Position numbers and translations under genes: made by a program
The notes under the pieces: generated by a model
Database searches by the model: none
Told to the model about the DNA's origin: nothing
What the model saw: the letters and a program-made list of their open reading frames with translations, nothing else
Shown: positions 43,806-52,929 of the stretch, piece after piece
Layout: each line of letters begins with the position of its first letter
Numbering within the stretch: the stretch's first letter is position 1
Assembly (NCBI GenBank): GCA_024692235.1
Contig: JAILMW010000033.1
Coordinates: 1-64,000 of the forward strand
Direction of reading: 5' to 3'
DNA: 64,000 nucleotides
Origin: Saccharofermentans sp.
GTDB lineage: Bacteria; Bacillota; Clostridia; Saccharofermentanales; Saccharofermentanaceae

Positions 43806-44559
43806 GAAAAGCATCATCAGGACTGAGAAGCTCTGTAAGAGTTTCTCTACGGGCGGTGTCCAGCACCACGTAATAAAGAATCTCGACACAGAGATATACG
43901 AAGGCGACTTTACGGTAATAATGGGTGCCTCCGGTGCAGGTAAGTCCACTCTTATGTACGCATTATCCGGTATGGATAAGGCAAGCCTGGGTAAGGTGCA
44001 TTTCGCTGACAGGGATATAACGAAGTACACCAGCGACCAGCTCGCCATCTTCAGGCGTAAGCACTGCGGCTTCGTATTCCAGCAGGTATATCTCATGGAT
44101 TCCATGAGCGTTATGGATAATGTCCTTACGGCAGGTCTCCTTACAGGCCAGAACAAAAGAGAGCTCAATAAGAGAGCACAGTCTCTCCTGGAGCAGGTAG
44201 GCGTCGGAAGAAAGCTCTGGAACAAGTTCCCGAACCAGCTGTCGGGAGGTGAGGCACAGCGAGTAGGTATCGTTCGTGCGATCATTAATTCACCTGATAT
44301 GGTATTTGCCGACGAGCCTACGGGTGCCCTCAACAGCTCCTCTTCTGATGCGGTCCTTAACGTACTTACGGAAGTAAATAAGCAGGGTCAGTCGATCCTT
44401 ATGGTAACGCACGACATGAAGTCGGCAAGAAGAGGAAACAGGATAATCTATTTTAAAGACGGAACGATAGGCGGCGAGTGCGACTTAGGTCCCTATGTAT
44501 CAGGTGACCGCGCACGTCACGATAAGCTTCGTAACTTCCTGTCGGATATGGGATGGTAA
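43798..44559 (+). CDS. MacB/LolD-type ABC transporter ATPase
   Basis: 253 residues. Walker [13 protein letters not shown], then FQQVYLMDSMSVMDNV, signature LSGGEAQRVGIVRAI and Walker B VFADEPTGALNSSSSD. It starts within the surface protein gene and the FtsX-type permease follows after six bases. The three proteins probably form one mechanotransmission-type ABC complex. Substrate is unknown; it is not preceded by a kinase, so it is not a Bce module. Confidence 0.88.
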   Translation: MPKKSIIRTEKLCKSFSTGGVQHHVIKNLDTEIYEGDFTVIMGASGAGKSTLMYALSGMDKASLGKVHFADRDITKYTSDQLAIFRRKHCGFVFQQVYLMDSMSVMDNVLTAGLLTGQNKRELNKRAQSLLEQVGVGRKLWNKFPNQLSGGEAQRVGIVRAIINSPDMVFADEPTGALNSSSSDAVLNVLTEVNKQGQSILMVTHDMKSARRGNRIIYFKDGTIGGECDLGPYVSGDRARHDKLRNFLSDMGW

Positions 44560-44565
44560 TCTTAG

Positions 44566-46923
44566 ATGTTAGGTAAACTCATAAAGGCAAATTTCAGGAA
44601 AGACTTCTCTCAGATGATAAGCTTTCTTCTCATAGTCATCCTGTCATCGACGATGCTCGGATGCGGCCTTACGCTCCTTCTGGGATATAATGACGATTAC
44701 AAGAGGACCCTTGAGGCTAATAATGCTGCCGACATCAGGATGCGTGTCACCGGTCTTCGAGAGGATAGAGACGAGCTCACCCAGATCGAGAGATATCTGG
44801 CATCCAGCCCCGTTGTCGAGGATCATGCGGCAGTAGAAGGACTCTTGGTCGCTACTTCCCTGGATCAGTCCGATAACAATGACGATGTCAAGGATATGAT
44901 GGAGGCTGCAGAGTACACTGCATTTTTCACTCCTCTTGATGAGGACAGGGATATCGAGAGGATGAACTTCATCGAGAAGTCTGACGAGGAGTACGATAAT
45001 CCCATCTATATCTCCGGATATGTCCTGAGGCAGCAGTATCAGAACAGGTTCAAGGTAGGAGACGAGATCGAGCTCTCTATCGGCGAGCATATATATGTCT
45101 TCAGGCTCGCAGGAGTATATGAGACCATAATGGCCGAGGAATTCTTCTATGTGACCGAATCACAGTATGCGGATATGGAGAAGACTCTGGATCCTGACAA
45201 TACCAGGTACGATACTTATTTCCTGATAACTGCGGCTGACGGAGTATCAGATGATGCCGCTGCCGATGAGATATCGGAAGATCTTATAAGAAGAGGCTAC
45301 AACTCTGATATCTCCACTTATACCAAGTCGATGATGATAAGTGCGAATATGATCATGGTAAATGTCATCTCCGCTATCCTCTGCGCGTTCTCGCTCCTTA
45401 TCACGGTAGTAGTACTGATCATCGTATTCTTCAGGATAAGTAACAGCATCGAGCAGAATATCGTTAATATCGGTGCCCTGAAGGCATTAGGATGCACGAG
45501 CTCACAGATCAGGAAAGCTCACATCATGGAATTCGTGATAACCGCTGTGGCAGCTTCCTTCGCAGGAATAGGAGCAATGTATCTTCTTCTTTCTCCCTTA
45601 GGAGAGCTTGTAGGTACCATGACCATGATGAGATGGGATGCTCATATGATCCCCGGAGCAGCGATACTCCTGCCCCTGATGTTCGGAGTGCTCACAGCCG
45701 TGATGTCATCTCTGTCGACTGCTAAGATCAGGGGGCTTGATCCCGTTATAGCCTTAAGGTTCGGTCTGCAGAACCACAGCTTCAAGAAGAACTATCTTCC
45801 TCTTGCTACATCAGGCGGCCCCCTTGTAGGACTTCTTGCTCTCAAGTCTTCTCTTCAGAGTAAGAAACAGAACGTGATGACATTCGTTATCATGGGATCC
45901 GTAGGTCTTGTCACGGCATTTGTAATATTCTTCGGATACAACATCTGCTATAAGCCTATTAATCTCTATAATATCCTTCAGTCGACGTCTTACGATCTGA
46001 TGATGGCTCTTACGGATGAAGACGCTTACTACGAGATCGCGAATGTCGATCACGTCAAGGAGTGTTACTGGAGAGCTACTGAAGAGATGACCGTTGCAGG
46101 TCAGGCTGTAGACGTGACGATAGTAGAGGACTTAGGTGCTCTTACGACCATCAACTTTACAGAGGGAAGAGCTCCTCTTTATTCCGATGAGATCATCATG
46201 AGTGCGACTGCCGCTTCCCAGGCGGACGTAATGGTCGGCGATATCGTAAAGGTCTCATATAAAGGCTGCGATAAGGACCTCACGGTCTGCGGTTTGGCGC
46301 AGGGTACCGGTAATCTCGGTAAGTTCGCGCTTATGAACGACGACTGCGCAAGATCTCTCGGGTTTACCGCGAAGACCAACACCGTCTGCGTAACGCTGGA
46401 TGAGTCGAATACAGATAATGCTCAGAAGGTCACAGATGAAGTGGAGAGTATGTACGGGGATAAGCTTCGCGCTTATATAAATATCCCGGCAGTACTTCCT
46501 CAGGATCCCATCATCATCGGATCTACGGCTATCTGTATCCTTATCGTCATAGTGACTGTACTGGTAATACTCCTGTCCATGACTCTTCTTATAAAGACTG
46601 TCATCATAAGAAAGCAGCAGGAATTCGGTATCAAGAAGTCATTGGGCTTTACGAGCTCGCAGCTTCGTAAGGAACTCGTCATCTCCATGATGCCCTGCGT
46701 TATCATCGGATCTGCGATAGGATCCGCCATTGGAACTCTTAAGTCCAATTCTTTCCTTACGGTACTCCTGGGTTCTCTGGGACTTGCAGAAAGCCGACTT
46801 CCTGTCTACGGCTGGATGGGAGTAGCGGCGGTTATCTTCACGACACTGGTATCAGCTCTTATAATCTGGCTCTTGTCTTCGAAGATAAAGAATATCTCGG
46901 CTTACTCTCTTATAAAAGAGTAA
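44566..46923 (+). CDS. FtsX-family ABC transporter permease
   Basis: 785 residues with two FtsX-like halves: N-terminal helix, a large external domain (about 40-245), helices with NIGALKALGCTSSQIRKAHIM, a second external region (about 470-640), and three C-terminal helices with RKQQEFGIKKSLGFTSSQLRKEL. This fits the eight-to-ten-helix MacB-like type IV permeases found with LolD-like ATPases in Bacillota. It ends before the hairpin repeat that also serves as a terminator. Confidence 0.88.
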   Translation: MLGKLIKANFRKDFSQMISFLLIVILSSTMLGCGLTLLLGYNDDYKRTLEANNAADIRMRVTGLREDRDELTQIERYLASSPVVEDHAAVEGLLVATSLDQSDNNDDVKDMMEAAEYTAFFTPLDEDRDIERMNFIEKSDEEYDNPIYISGYVLRQQYQNRFKVGDEIELSIGEHIYVFRLAGVYETIMAEEFFYVTESQYADMEKTLDPDNTRYDTYFLITAADGVSDDAAADEISEDLIRRGYNSDISTYTKSMMISANMIMVNVISAILCAFSLLITVVVLIIVFFRISNSIEQNIVNIGALKALGCTSSQIRKAHIMEFVITAVAASFAGIGAMYLLLSPLGELVGTMTMMRWDAHMIPGAAILLPLMFGVLTAVMSSLSTAKIRGLDPVIALRFGLQNHSFKKNYLPLATSGGPLVGLLALKSSLQSKKQNVMTFVIMGSVGLVTAFVIFFGYNICYKPINLYNILQSTSYDLMMALTDEDAYYEIANVDHVKECYWRATEEMTVAGQAVDVTIVEDLGALTTINFTEGRAPLYSDEIIMSATAASQADVMVGDIVKVSYKGCDKDLTVCGLAQGTGNLGKFALMNDDCARSLGFTAKTNTVCVTLDESNTDNAQKVTDEVESMYGDKLRAYINIPAVLPQDPIIIGSTAICILIVIVTVLVILLSMTLLIKTVIIRKQQEFGIKKSLGFTSSQLRKELVISMMPCVIIGSAIGSAIGTLKSNSFLTVLLGSLGLAESRLPVYGWMGVAAVIFTTLVSALIIWLLSSKIKNISAYSLIKE

Positions 46924-46962
46924 AACATATCACAGATCGTATCGATCCTGCGGGTGCATTTC

Positions 46963-47025
46963 GCAAAGTACTACACTACTTACTACATTTTGCAAAAATA
47001 GTAGACCGTAGTGTAGTATTTTTTG
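46963..47025. repeat. 63-base hairpin repeat, copy 2
   Basis: Perfect eleven-base arms TACTACACTAC (46969-46979) and GTAGTGTAGTA (47008-47018) with an inner palindromic ATTTTGCAAAAAT loop and a TTTTTT tail. It aligns without gaps to copy 1 near 23.3 kb and may act as terminator of the ABC operon. Confidence 0.7.
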
Positions 47026-47168
47026 TGTTGCTGTTGTAAAAGAGCGCTTTTTTGCTCAAGATCCTTCACAAAGTCTTATGTGAAGGTGGGATTTTGCAAA
47101 TTGATGCGAGCAACAGAGGCGGATTCGCGGTATCATATATAAACGAACTGTCATATGGGGAGGTTAAC

Positions 47169-47873
47169 ATGATAAAAGCCGTACTTACTATAGATGATAT
47201 GCCTCAGGAGAATACGATACCCATTATCGATTATCTTCTCGAGCGTAATATAAGACCTTTATTTTTTGCGATAGGTGAATTTGTCGAGCAGAAGCCCGAA
47301 CCTGTTATCTACGCGCTTCAGAAAGGACTTATCGTAGGTAACCATACATATTCGCACGCTAACCTTAACGAAGTATCTCTCGAGGAGGGTATAGAAGAGA
47401 TAAAGAAGTGTGACGAAGTCCTTGACCGTATCTATAAGGAAGCGGGAGTAGAACGTAAGATCAAGGTGTTCCGTTATCCCTATCTTGATTGCGGCGGAGA
47501 GAAAAATAAGGTCTATACTGATCTTCTTCGTGACCTGGGATATAAGAAGGTAGACGATACGGGAGTTATCGCTTCTCAGTATATAAGCAACGGATGGAAG
47601 TTCGAGAACGGCACTAACTGCAGTTTTGACTGCGAGGAATATCTTCTTCGTGAAGGTTCTGATATGACTATCGAGAAGATCTTAGCTAACGTTGATGCCG
47701 CATTCGGTAAGGAAGAGCAGATCAAAGATCAGCAACATATAATCCTTATCCACTCTCACGACCTTACTGATGAGAGAGAACCCGGCTATTATAAGACGAT
47801 CGTAGAACGTATGCTTAAGTACGGCACGGAATTTGTCGAAGCATCCTTTATGGATTTCTGGAAGCTGTCTTAA
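47169..47873 (+). CDS. Polysaccharide deacetylase family protein
   Basis: 234 residues from ATG 47169, which has GGGGAGG upstream; the longer frame to 47052 is not needed. NodB-type motifs: TIDDMPQENT (catalytic Asp pair), FFAIGEFVE, GNHTYSHANL (metal His) and FRYPYLDCGG, with IILIHSHD near the end. These enzymes remove acetyl groups from sugar polymers or peptidoglycan. No signal peptide is visible, so a cytoplasmic or intracellular substrate is possible. Confidence 0.85.
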   Translation: MIKAVLTIDDMPQENTIPIIDYLLERNIRPLFFAIGEFVEQKPEPVIYALQKGLIVGNHTYSHANLNEVSLEEGIEEIKKCDEVLDRIYKEAGVERKIKVFRYPYLDCGGEKNKVYTDLLRDLGYKKVDDTGVIASQYISNGWKFENGTNCSFDCEEYLLREGSDMTIEKILANVDAAFGKEEQIKDQQHIILIHSHDLTDEREPGYYKTIVERMLKYGTEFVEASFMDFWKLS

Positions 47874-47900
47874 TAAGAGATCATATTATTGAATACTATT

Positions 47901-47932
47901 ACAGGCCCGAAGCGGAACGATGCCGGGCCTGT
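47901..47932 (+). terminator. Terminator after deacetylase gene
   Basis: Nine-base arms ACAGGCCCG (47901-47909) and CGGGCCTGT (47924-47932) followed by a weak T-rich stretch. Confidence 0.7.
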
Positions 47933-47978
47933 TACTTTGCTTATAAGGTTGTATTATAATCGATGCCGGAGGGTATGT

Positions 47979-48614
47979 ATGGGCAGGTATAGTTACGGTC
48001 TGATAATAATGCTTTCGCTTGCTGCGGGAACTGTATCGGCATCGCTTCTTCAGAGCCTTTTTAAGGTGAAGAGGCAGACTATTTTCTATACGGCTTTTCT
48101 GGACCTTTTTGCCACAGGTATGTTCTCTGTTCTTCTTGTATACCTGAGGACCTTGGGTAAAGGATACGGCTTCTCGGGACTTGGTGCCGCTTTCGGCCTG
48201 GTTGCAGGTAACATAATATCCGTATATATCCATAACGATAAACCTGCTATAGTATTTTCTTCGTGGATCGTATCTGCGCCTTTGATGTATTCTCTGTCAA
48301 AGATGGCCTGCTTCTCTTCAGGTTGTTGCGGAGGGGAGGTCTTCGGGCATCCGGTGCAGCCTGCGGTATCCGTAGTATTCTTCACTGTCTATGTGATATC
48401 ACTTATCGTGTTCCTTATAGCTAAGGATAAGATGAAGGCCTGCTTTCTTGCCATGGTATTGTCCTTTATAGCAAGGTTTGTTACGGACTTCTTTCACTAT
48501 TCACATGCCGGTAAGATCATCTCGACCGAGCAGATACTTGTCCTTGTCGCAGGCGGGGCAGCCATTGTAGTATATGCTTTCAGAAGAAAGCTTCCGCTAC
48601 CTCGGGAGTTGTAA
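47979..48614 (+). CDS. Lgt-like (prolipoprotein diacylglyceryl transferase family) membrane protein
   Basis: 211 residues from ATG 47979 with GGAGGG upstream. About seven hydrophobic helices. The stretch FSSGCCGGEVFGHPVQP resembles the catalytic Gly-Cys-rich block of Lgt, and SFIARFVTDFFHY recalls the conserved Arg-Phe region. It is shorter than true Lgt (about 260-300) and lacks the N-terminal HGGL-type block as far as I can see, so it is probably a divergent paralogue rather than the housekeeping enzyme. It stands alone with its own TATAAT at 47953. Confidence 0.65.
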   Translation: MGRYSYGLIIMLSLAAGTVSASLLQSLFKVKRQTIFYTAFLDLFATGMFSVLLVYLRTLGKGYGFSGLGAAFGLVAGNIISVYIHNDKPAIVFSSWIVSAPLMYSLSKMACFSSGCCGGEVFGHPVQPAVSVVFFTVYVISLIVFLIAKDKMKACFLAMVLSFIARFVTDFFHYSHAGKIISTEQILVLVAGGAAIVVYAFRRKLPLPREL

Positions 48615-48676
48615 TTTGATGAATAGATGTTAATATGAATTAAGTCTTTTTGTGAGTATGGTATCGGAGGGGAATC

Positions 48677-49255
48677 ATGAGCGAGAATAATAGTGAATGG
48701 AAGTGTCCCAAGTGCGGGGCTTTGAACTCATATGGTAATTTCTGCGGTGAATGCGGTGAGCCTAAGGTAATAGCGGCTTCTTTCGCACCTAAGCCGGCTG
48801 ATGTCCCTGCTTCTACACCTGCACCTGTGCCGGCTCCTGTTCAGGCTCAGGAAGAACCTTCGAAGGCTCCTCAGAGCAATACTTCGGCTAAAGGTGAGAC
48901 AAGAGAAGAGAAGAAGGCAGCCGAGAAGATGTGTATCATTTCGCTCGTTTGCATGTATGCGTCTCCCGTAGTATTCGGTACGATGTTCTACGGACTTGAG
49001 TCTTTGGGTGAGAGCTTGGGCTCTGATATCATTTCTTACTTAGCACTGATCCCCGGCCTAATCTACTGTCTTTCCGGCATCGCCGCCATAGTCCTTATGA
49101 TAGTAGCAAGAGTCAAGTATCCCAAGAATACATTTGCCAAGGTCGTTATGTGGATCTATATCGGCCAGGCTATACTATCGGTTGTAGCTACTATCCTGAC
49201 TATAATATTCTGCGCGGCTTCTTTTAGCTACTGCGTGAACGAATTTAATTGGTGA
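48677..49255 (+). CDS. Zinc-ribbon membrane protein
   Basis: 192 residues. An N-terminal zinc ribbon (WKCPKCGALN ... FCGECGEP) is followed by a Pro/Ala linker (about 35-80) and three hydrophobic helices (about 91-115, 118-144 and 156-180). This type of protein is common in Clostridia and has no known role. GGAGGGG precedes ATG. The rRNA methyltransferase follows after seven bases, so they may share a transcript. Confidence 0.75.
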   Translation: MSENNSEWKCPKCGALNSYGNFCGECGEPKVIAASFAPKPADVPASTPAPVPAPVQAQEEPSKAPQSNTSAKGETREEKKAAEKMCIISLVCMYASPVVFGTMFYGLESLGESLGSDIISYLALIPGLIYCLSGIAAIVLMIVARVKYPKNTFAKVVMWIYIGQAILSVVATILTIIFCAASFSYCVNEFNW

Positions 49256-49262
49256 GGCGCTG

Positions 49263-50489
49263 ATGAAGGAAGGACGATCATATCTTAAAGTAACACTTAC
49301 GGAGAGAGGCAGCAGGAGACAGGAGAGCCGCCACCCGTGGGTATACGATAACGAAGTGGGGAATGCCGACGAAGGCATAAAGGACGGCGATCTTGTCGAT
49401 GTCATCACGGCAGGAGGCAAGTATACCGGAACCGGATTTTATAATAGCAACTCCAAGATAAGGGTAAGGATCATTTCGCGAAATGCTAACGATACCTTCG
49501 ATAAGGCTTTCTGGGAAAGAAGAGTCGGTTACGCCCTTGACTACAGGCAGACCGTAATGAAGTCTGAAGAAGACTTGAAGTGCGCAAGGATAATATTCGG
49601 TGAAGCGGACGAATTTCCGGGACTTACCGTGGACAGATTCGACGATATCCTCGTAGCTCAGGTCTTATCCCTTGGTATTGAAGTTCGTAAGGAGATGATC
49701 TTTGATGCCATCCTTGATGTGTTCCGTCAAAGGGGCGAGGACATAATAGGAATATACGAACGTAATGATGTGGCTATCCGCGAGCTTGAAGGACTTACGG
49801 AATATAAGGGCTACTATAAGGAGAAGGACAGACCGATCCCCGAGAAGACAATAGCTTCCATAACGGAGAACGGCGTCAGGTATAAGGTCGATGTGGTAAA
49901 CGGCCAGAAGACGGGTTTTTTCCTTGATCAGAAATATAACAGGGAGGCAGCAGGCCGCATCGCCAGAGGCAAGAGTGTACTTGATTGCTTTACACATACC
50001 GGTTCCTTCGCTTTGAATGCTGCCATGAGCGGAGCCAAGCATGTCCATGCTGTAGATGTATCCGAGACTGCCGTAGCAATGGCACGTGAGAATGCAAAGC
50101 TCAACGGTCTTGAAGATATAATGAGCTTTGAAGCGGCAGACGTATTCGATCTTCTTCCCAATATAAAGAAGGGCGAATATGACATGATCATATTGGATCC
50201 TCCGGCGTTTAGCAAGTCCAGGAAGACTAAGGAGAATGCCGCCAGGGGATATAAGGAGATAAACTACAGGGCCATGAAGGCGCTCCCGCGGGGAGGCTAT
50301 CTGGCTACATGTTCTTGCTCTCACTTCATGGATGAAGAGAGCTTTATCAAGATGCTGGATTCTGCCGCGAAGGATGCAGGGGTCCGTCTTAAGCAGATCG
50401 AGAAGAGACAGCAGTCTCCCGATCACCCCATTCTTCTTAACGTCTCCGAGACGGATTATCTTAAATTCTTCATTCTGCAGGTGTTTTGA
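49263..50489 (+). CDS. Class I SAM-dependent rRNA methyltransferase, RlmI-like
   Basis: 408 residues. N-terminal PUA domain (ESRHPWVYDNEV..., GTGFYNSNSKIRVRIIS), a central EEHAD-like region and a Rossmann methyltransferase with VLDCFTHTGSFALNA (SAM site), ILDPPAFSKS and the catalytic ATCSCSHFM. RlmI methylates C1962 of 23S rRNA to m5C. The length fits the family. The feoAB gene starts three bases later. Confidence 0.88.
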   Translation: MKEGRSYLKVTLTERGSRRQESRHPWVYDNEVGNADEGIKDGDLVDVITAGGKYTGTGFYNSNSKIRVRIISRNANDTFDKAFWERRVGYALDYRQTVMKSEEDLKCARIIFGEADEFPGLTVDRFDDILVAQVLSLGIEVRKEMIFDAILDVFRQRGEDIIGIYERNDVAIRELEGLTEYKGYYKEKDRPIPEKTIASITENGVRYKVDVVNGQKTGFFLDQKYNREAAGRIARGKSVLDCFTHTGSFALNAAMSGAKHVHAVDVSETAVAMARENAKLNGLEDIMSFEAADVFDLLPNIKKGEYDMIILDPPAFSKSRKTKENAARGYKEINYRAMKALPRGGYLATCSCSHFMDEESFIKMLDSAAKDAGVRLKQIEKRQQSPDHPILLNVSETDYLKFFILQVF

Positions 50490-50492
50490 TAT

Positions 50493-52838
50493 ATGGGATC
50501 TGATACTCTTCGTAAGCTCAAACCGGGACAAAGTGCGCTTATTACCAAAGTAGGAGGCGACGGAGCCTTAAGACAGCATTTCCTTGATATGGGTATTATC
50601 CCGGGCACCAAGGTAAAGGTCATAAAGTTCGCTCCCATGGGTGATCCCATGGAGGTTAAGGTACGTGGCTACGGTCTTACTTTAAGGCTCGACGATGCAG
50701 CCAAGATAGAGGTGGATACGAAGGCGAAACTGGAGGCTGACGCTGAAGAGCATTTCGAGATGAAAAAGTCGGAGCACCCGGGTCTTGGTGAGGGTGGTAA
50801 GTATCACGTGAAGGAAGAGGAGGATCCGCTCCCTCAAGGGACCGTGATGAAGCTGGCTTTGGTAGGTAACCAGAACTGCGGTAAGACTACGCTCTTTAAT
50901 CAGCTTACGGGTTCCAACCAACATGTCGGTAACTTCCCCGGAGTTACGGTGGATCGTAAAGACGGTGTTATCAAGGGACATCCCGAGACAAGGATCACGG
51001 ATCTTCCGGGTATCTACTCAATGTCGCCTTATACCAGCGAGGAGATAGTGTCCCGTAACTTCGTCCTTGAGCAGAAGCCTCATGCCATTATAAATATCGT
51101 AGACGTTACCAATATCGAACGTAACCTCTACCTTACCATGCAGCTTTTGGAGATGAATGTCCCCATGGTAGTTGCTCTTAACATGATGGATGAATTGTCT
51201 TCCAACGGCGGAGGTGTAGATGTCAACGAGTTCGAGAGGAAGCTTGGAGTTCCGGTAGTACCAATATCCGCAGCCAAGAATCAGGGTGTAGACGAGCTTA
51301 CGGATCACGTGCTTCATGTCGCATACTATCAGGAGAAACCTCAGAGGCAGGATTACTGTGACGAGAACTATCTTGGCGGAGCGGTACACAGATGTATCCA
51401 TTCCATAGCGCATCTTATCGATGACCATGCCAAGGCTCACGATATTCCCGTGAGGTTCGCGGCGGCTAAGATAATAGAAGGTGACGAGCTGATAATAGAT
51501 AAGCTCGGACTTGACGAGAATGAGAAGGAGACAATGGAGCATATAGTCTCCCAGATGGAGTCGGAGGGCGGTCTTGACAGGAGTGCGGCAATTGCCGGCA
51601 TGAGATTCTCGTTCATAGAAAAAGTAGTAAAGACTGCGGTAAAGAAGCCGGGAAAGAGCAGGGAGAGGGAACGAAGCGAGAAGATCGACATGTTCCTTAC
51701 GGGCAAATATACCGCTATCCCTGCATTCATTATCATAATGGCGATGGTATTCGTCCTGACCTTCAATGTTATAGGCGCATTCTTACAGGGACTTCTGGAG
51801 TCCGGCATCGATATTCTTGCTTCATATACCGAAAAGCTGCTTATAAGAGCTGATGTTAATGAGGGCTTGAAAGGCCTCTTCATGGACGGCATATTCGCGG
51901 GAGTAGGAAGCGTACTGAGCTTTCTTCCCATAATAGTGACACTGTTTTTCTTTCTGTCGCTTCTGGAGGATTCGGGATATATCGCCAGAGTGGCATTTGT
52001 TATGGACAGGCTCCTTCGTAAGATCGGATTGTCAGGAAGAAGTATCGTTCCTCTCCTGATCGGATTCGGTTGTACGGTACCTGCCGTAATGTCCACCAGG
52101 ACTCTTCCTTCCGAGAGGGACAGGAAGATGACGATACTTCTGACGCCCTTTATGAGCTGTACGGCAAAGCTTCCGATATATGCTTTCTTCGTAAATGCTT
52201 TCTTCCCGGGAAAGGGAGGACTTGTGATGACGGCGCTTTATATTCTCGGTATCGTAGTTGCCATACTGGTATCTCTTATATTCAAGAAGACTCTCTTCAG
52301 AGGAGAAGCGGTGCCTTTTGTTATGGAACTTCCCAATTACCGTCTTCCCGGTGCGGTCAATGTAGTTAAGCTTCTCTGGGAGAAGGCGAAGGACTTCCTT
52401 CAGAGAGCCTTTACAGTCATCCTGGTGGCATCGATCGTTATCTGGCTGCTTCAGAGCTTTGACTTCTCTCTTAAGATGACCGATGATCCTTCCTCGAGCA
52501 TCCTTGCTGCCATAGCAGGACTTCTGGTCCCTGTAATGAGACCTGCGGGACTTGGCGACTGGAAGATATGTACTTCTCTGATATCAGGCTTTATCGCCAA
52601 GGAGAGCGTCGTATCGACACTTCAGGTGCTCTATCCCGGAGATATCACATCCGCGATGACTGCTTCGCGTGTATTGTCGCTTCTTGTGTTCTCGCTTCTT
52701 TATACACCCTGTGTAGCTGCCGTGGCGGCAGTAAGAAGGGAGCTGGGCAGAAAGTGGGCTGCTGCTCTTGTTTTCTGGCAGTGCATGATCGCATGGCTGG
52801 CAGCTGCGTTCGTTCATATTCTTACGTTTTTCTTTTAA
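50493..52838 (+). CDS. feoB: Fused FeoA-FeoB ferrous iron transporter
   Basis: 781 residues. The first 75 residues are a FeoA-like SH3 domain (KPGQSALITKV, LDMGIIPGTKVKV). An acidic linker leads to the FeoB GTPase with GNQNCGKTTLFNQLTGSN, NFPGVTVDRKDG, DLPGIYSMSPYT and NMMD, then the Gate/Core membrane domain from about residue 400 with the paired motifs GFGCTVPAVMSTRTL and GFIAKESVVSTLQVLYP. Together they import Fe2+ in anaerobes. The fusion is seen in some Clostridia. It probably follows the upstream methyltransferase in one transcript. Confidence 0.95.
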   Translation: MGSDTLRKLKPGQSALITKVGGDGALRQHFLDMGIIPGTKVKVIKFAPMGDPMEVKVRGYGLTLRLDDAAKIEVDTKAKLEADAEEHFEMKKSEHPGLGEGGKYHVKEEEDPLPQGTVMKLALVGNQNCGKTTLFNQLTGSNQHVGNFPGVTVDRKDGVIKGHPETRITDLPGIYSMSPYTSEEIVSRNFVLEQKPHAIINIVDVTNIERNLYLTMQLLEMNVPMVVALNMMDELSSNGGGVDVNEFERKLGVPVVPISAAKNQGVDELTDHVLHVAYYQEKPQRQDYCDENYLGGAVHRCIHSIAHLIDDHAKAHDIPVRFAAAKIIEGDELIIDKLGLDENEKETMEHIVSQMESEGGLDRSAAIAGMRFSFIEKVVKTAVKKPGKSRERERSEKIDMFLTGKYTAIPAFIIIMAMVFVLTFNVIGAFLQGLLESGIDILASYTEKLLIRADVNEGLKGLFMDGIFAGVGSVLSFLPIIVTLFFFLSLLEDSGYIARVAFVMDRLLRKIGLSGRSIVPLLIGFGCTVPAVMSTRTLPSERDRKMTILLTPFMSCTAKLPIYAFFVNAFFPGKGGLVMTALYILGIVVAILVSLIFKKTLFRGEAVPFVMELPNYRLPGAVNVVKLLWEKAKDFLQRAFTVILVASIVIWLLQSFDFSLKMTDDPSSSILAAIAGLLVPVMRPAGLGDWKICTSLISGFIAKESVVSTLQVLYPGDITSAMTASRVLSLLVFSLLYTPCVAAVAAVRRELGRKWAAALVFWQCMIAWLAAAFVHILTFFF

Positions 52839-52929
52839 GTCGTTAACCGTTTATTAACTTAAATTCCCTTGATTCGCGTCATCAGAATGATGTACGATTG
52901 ATGTCGGAATGGAAAGGCGGTAGAGAATA

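Noticed and set aside
49665..50531. Minus-strand ORF of 288 codons opposite the rRNA methyltransferase
   Set aside because: The plus-strand protein is a complete RlmI-like enzyme; the antisense product is compositionally odd with no site for initiation.
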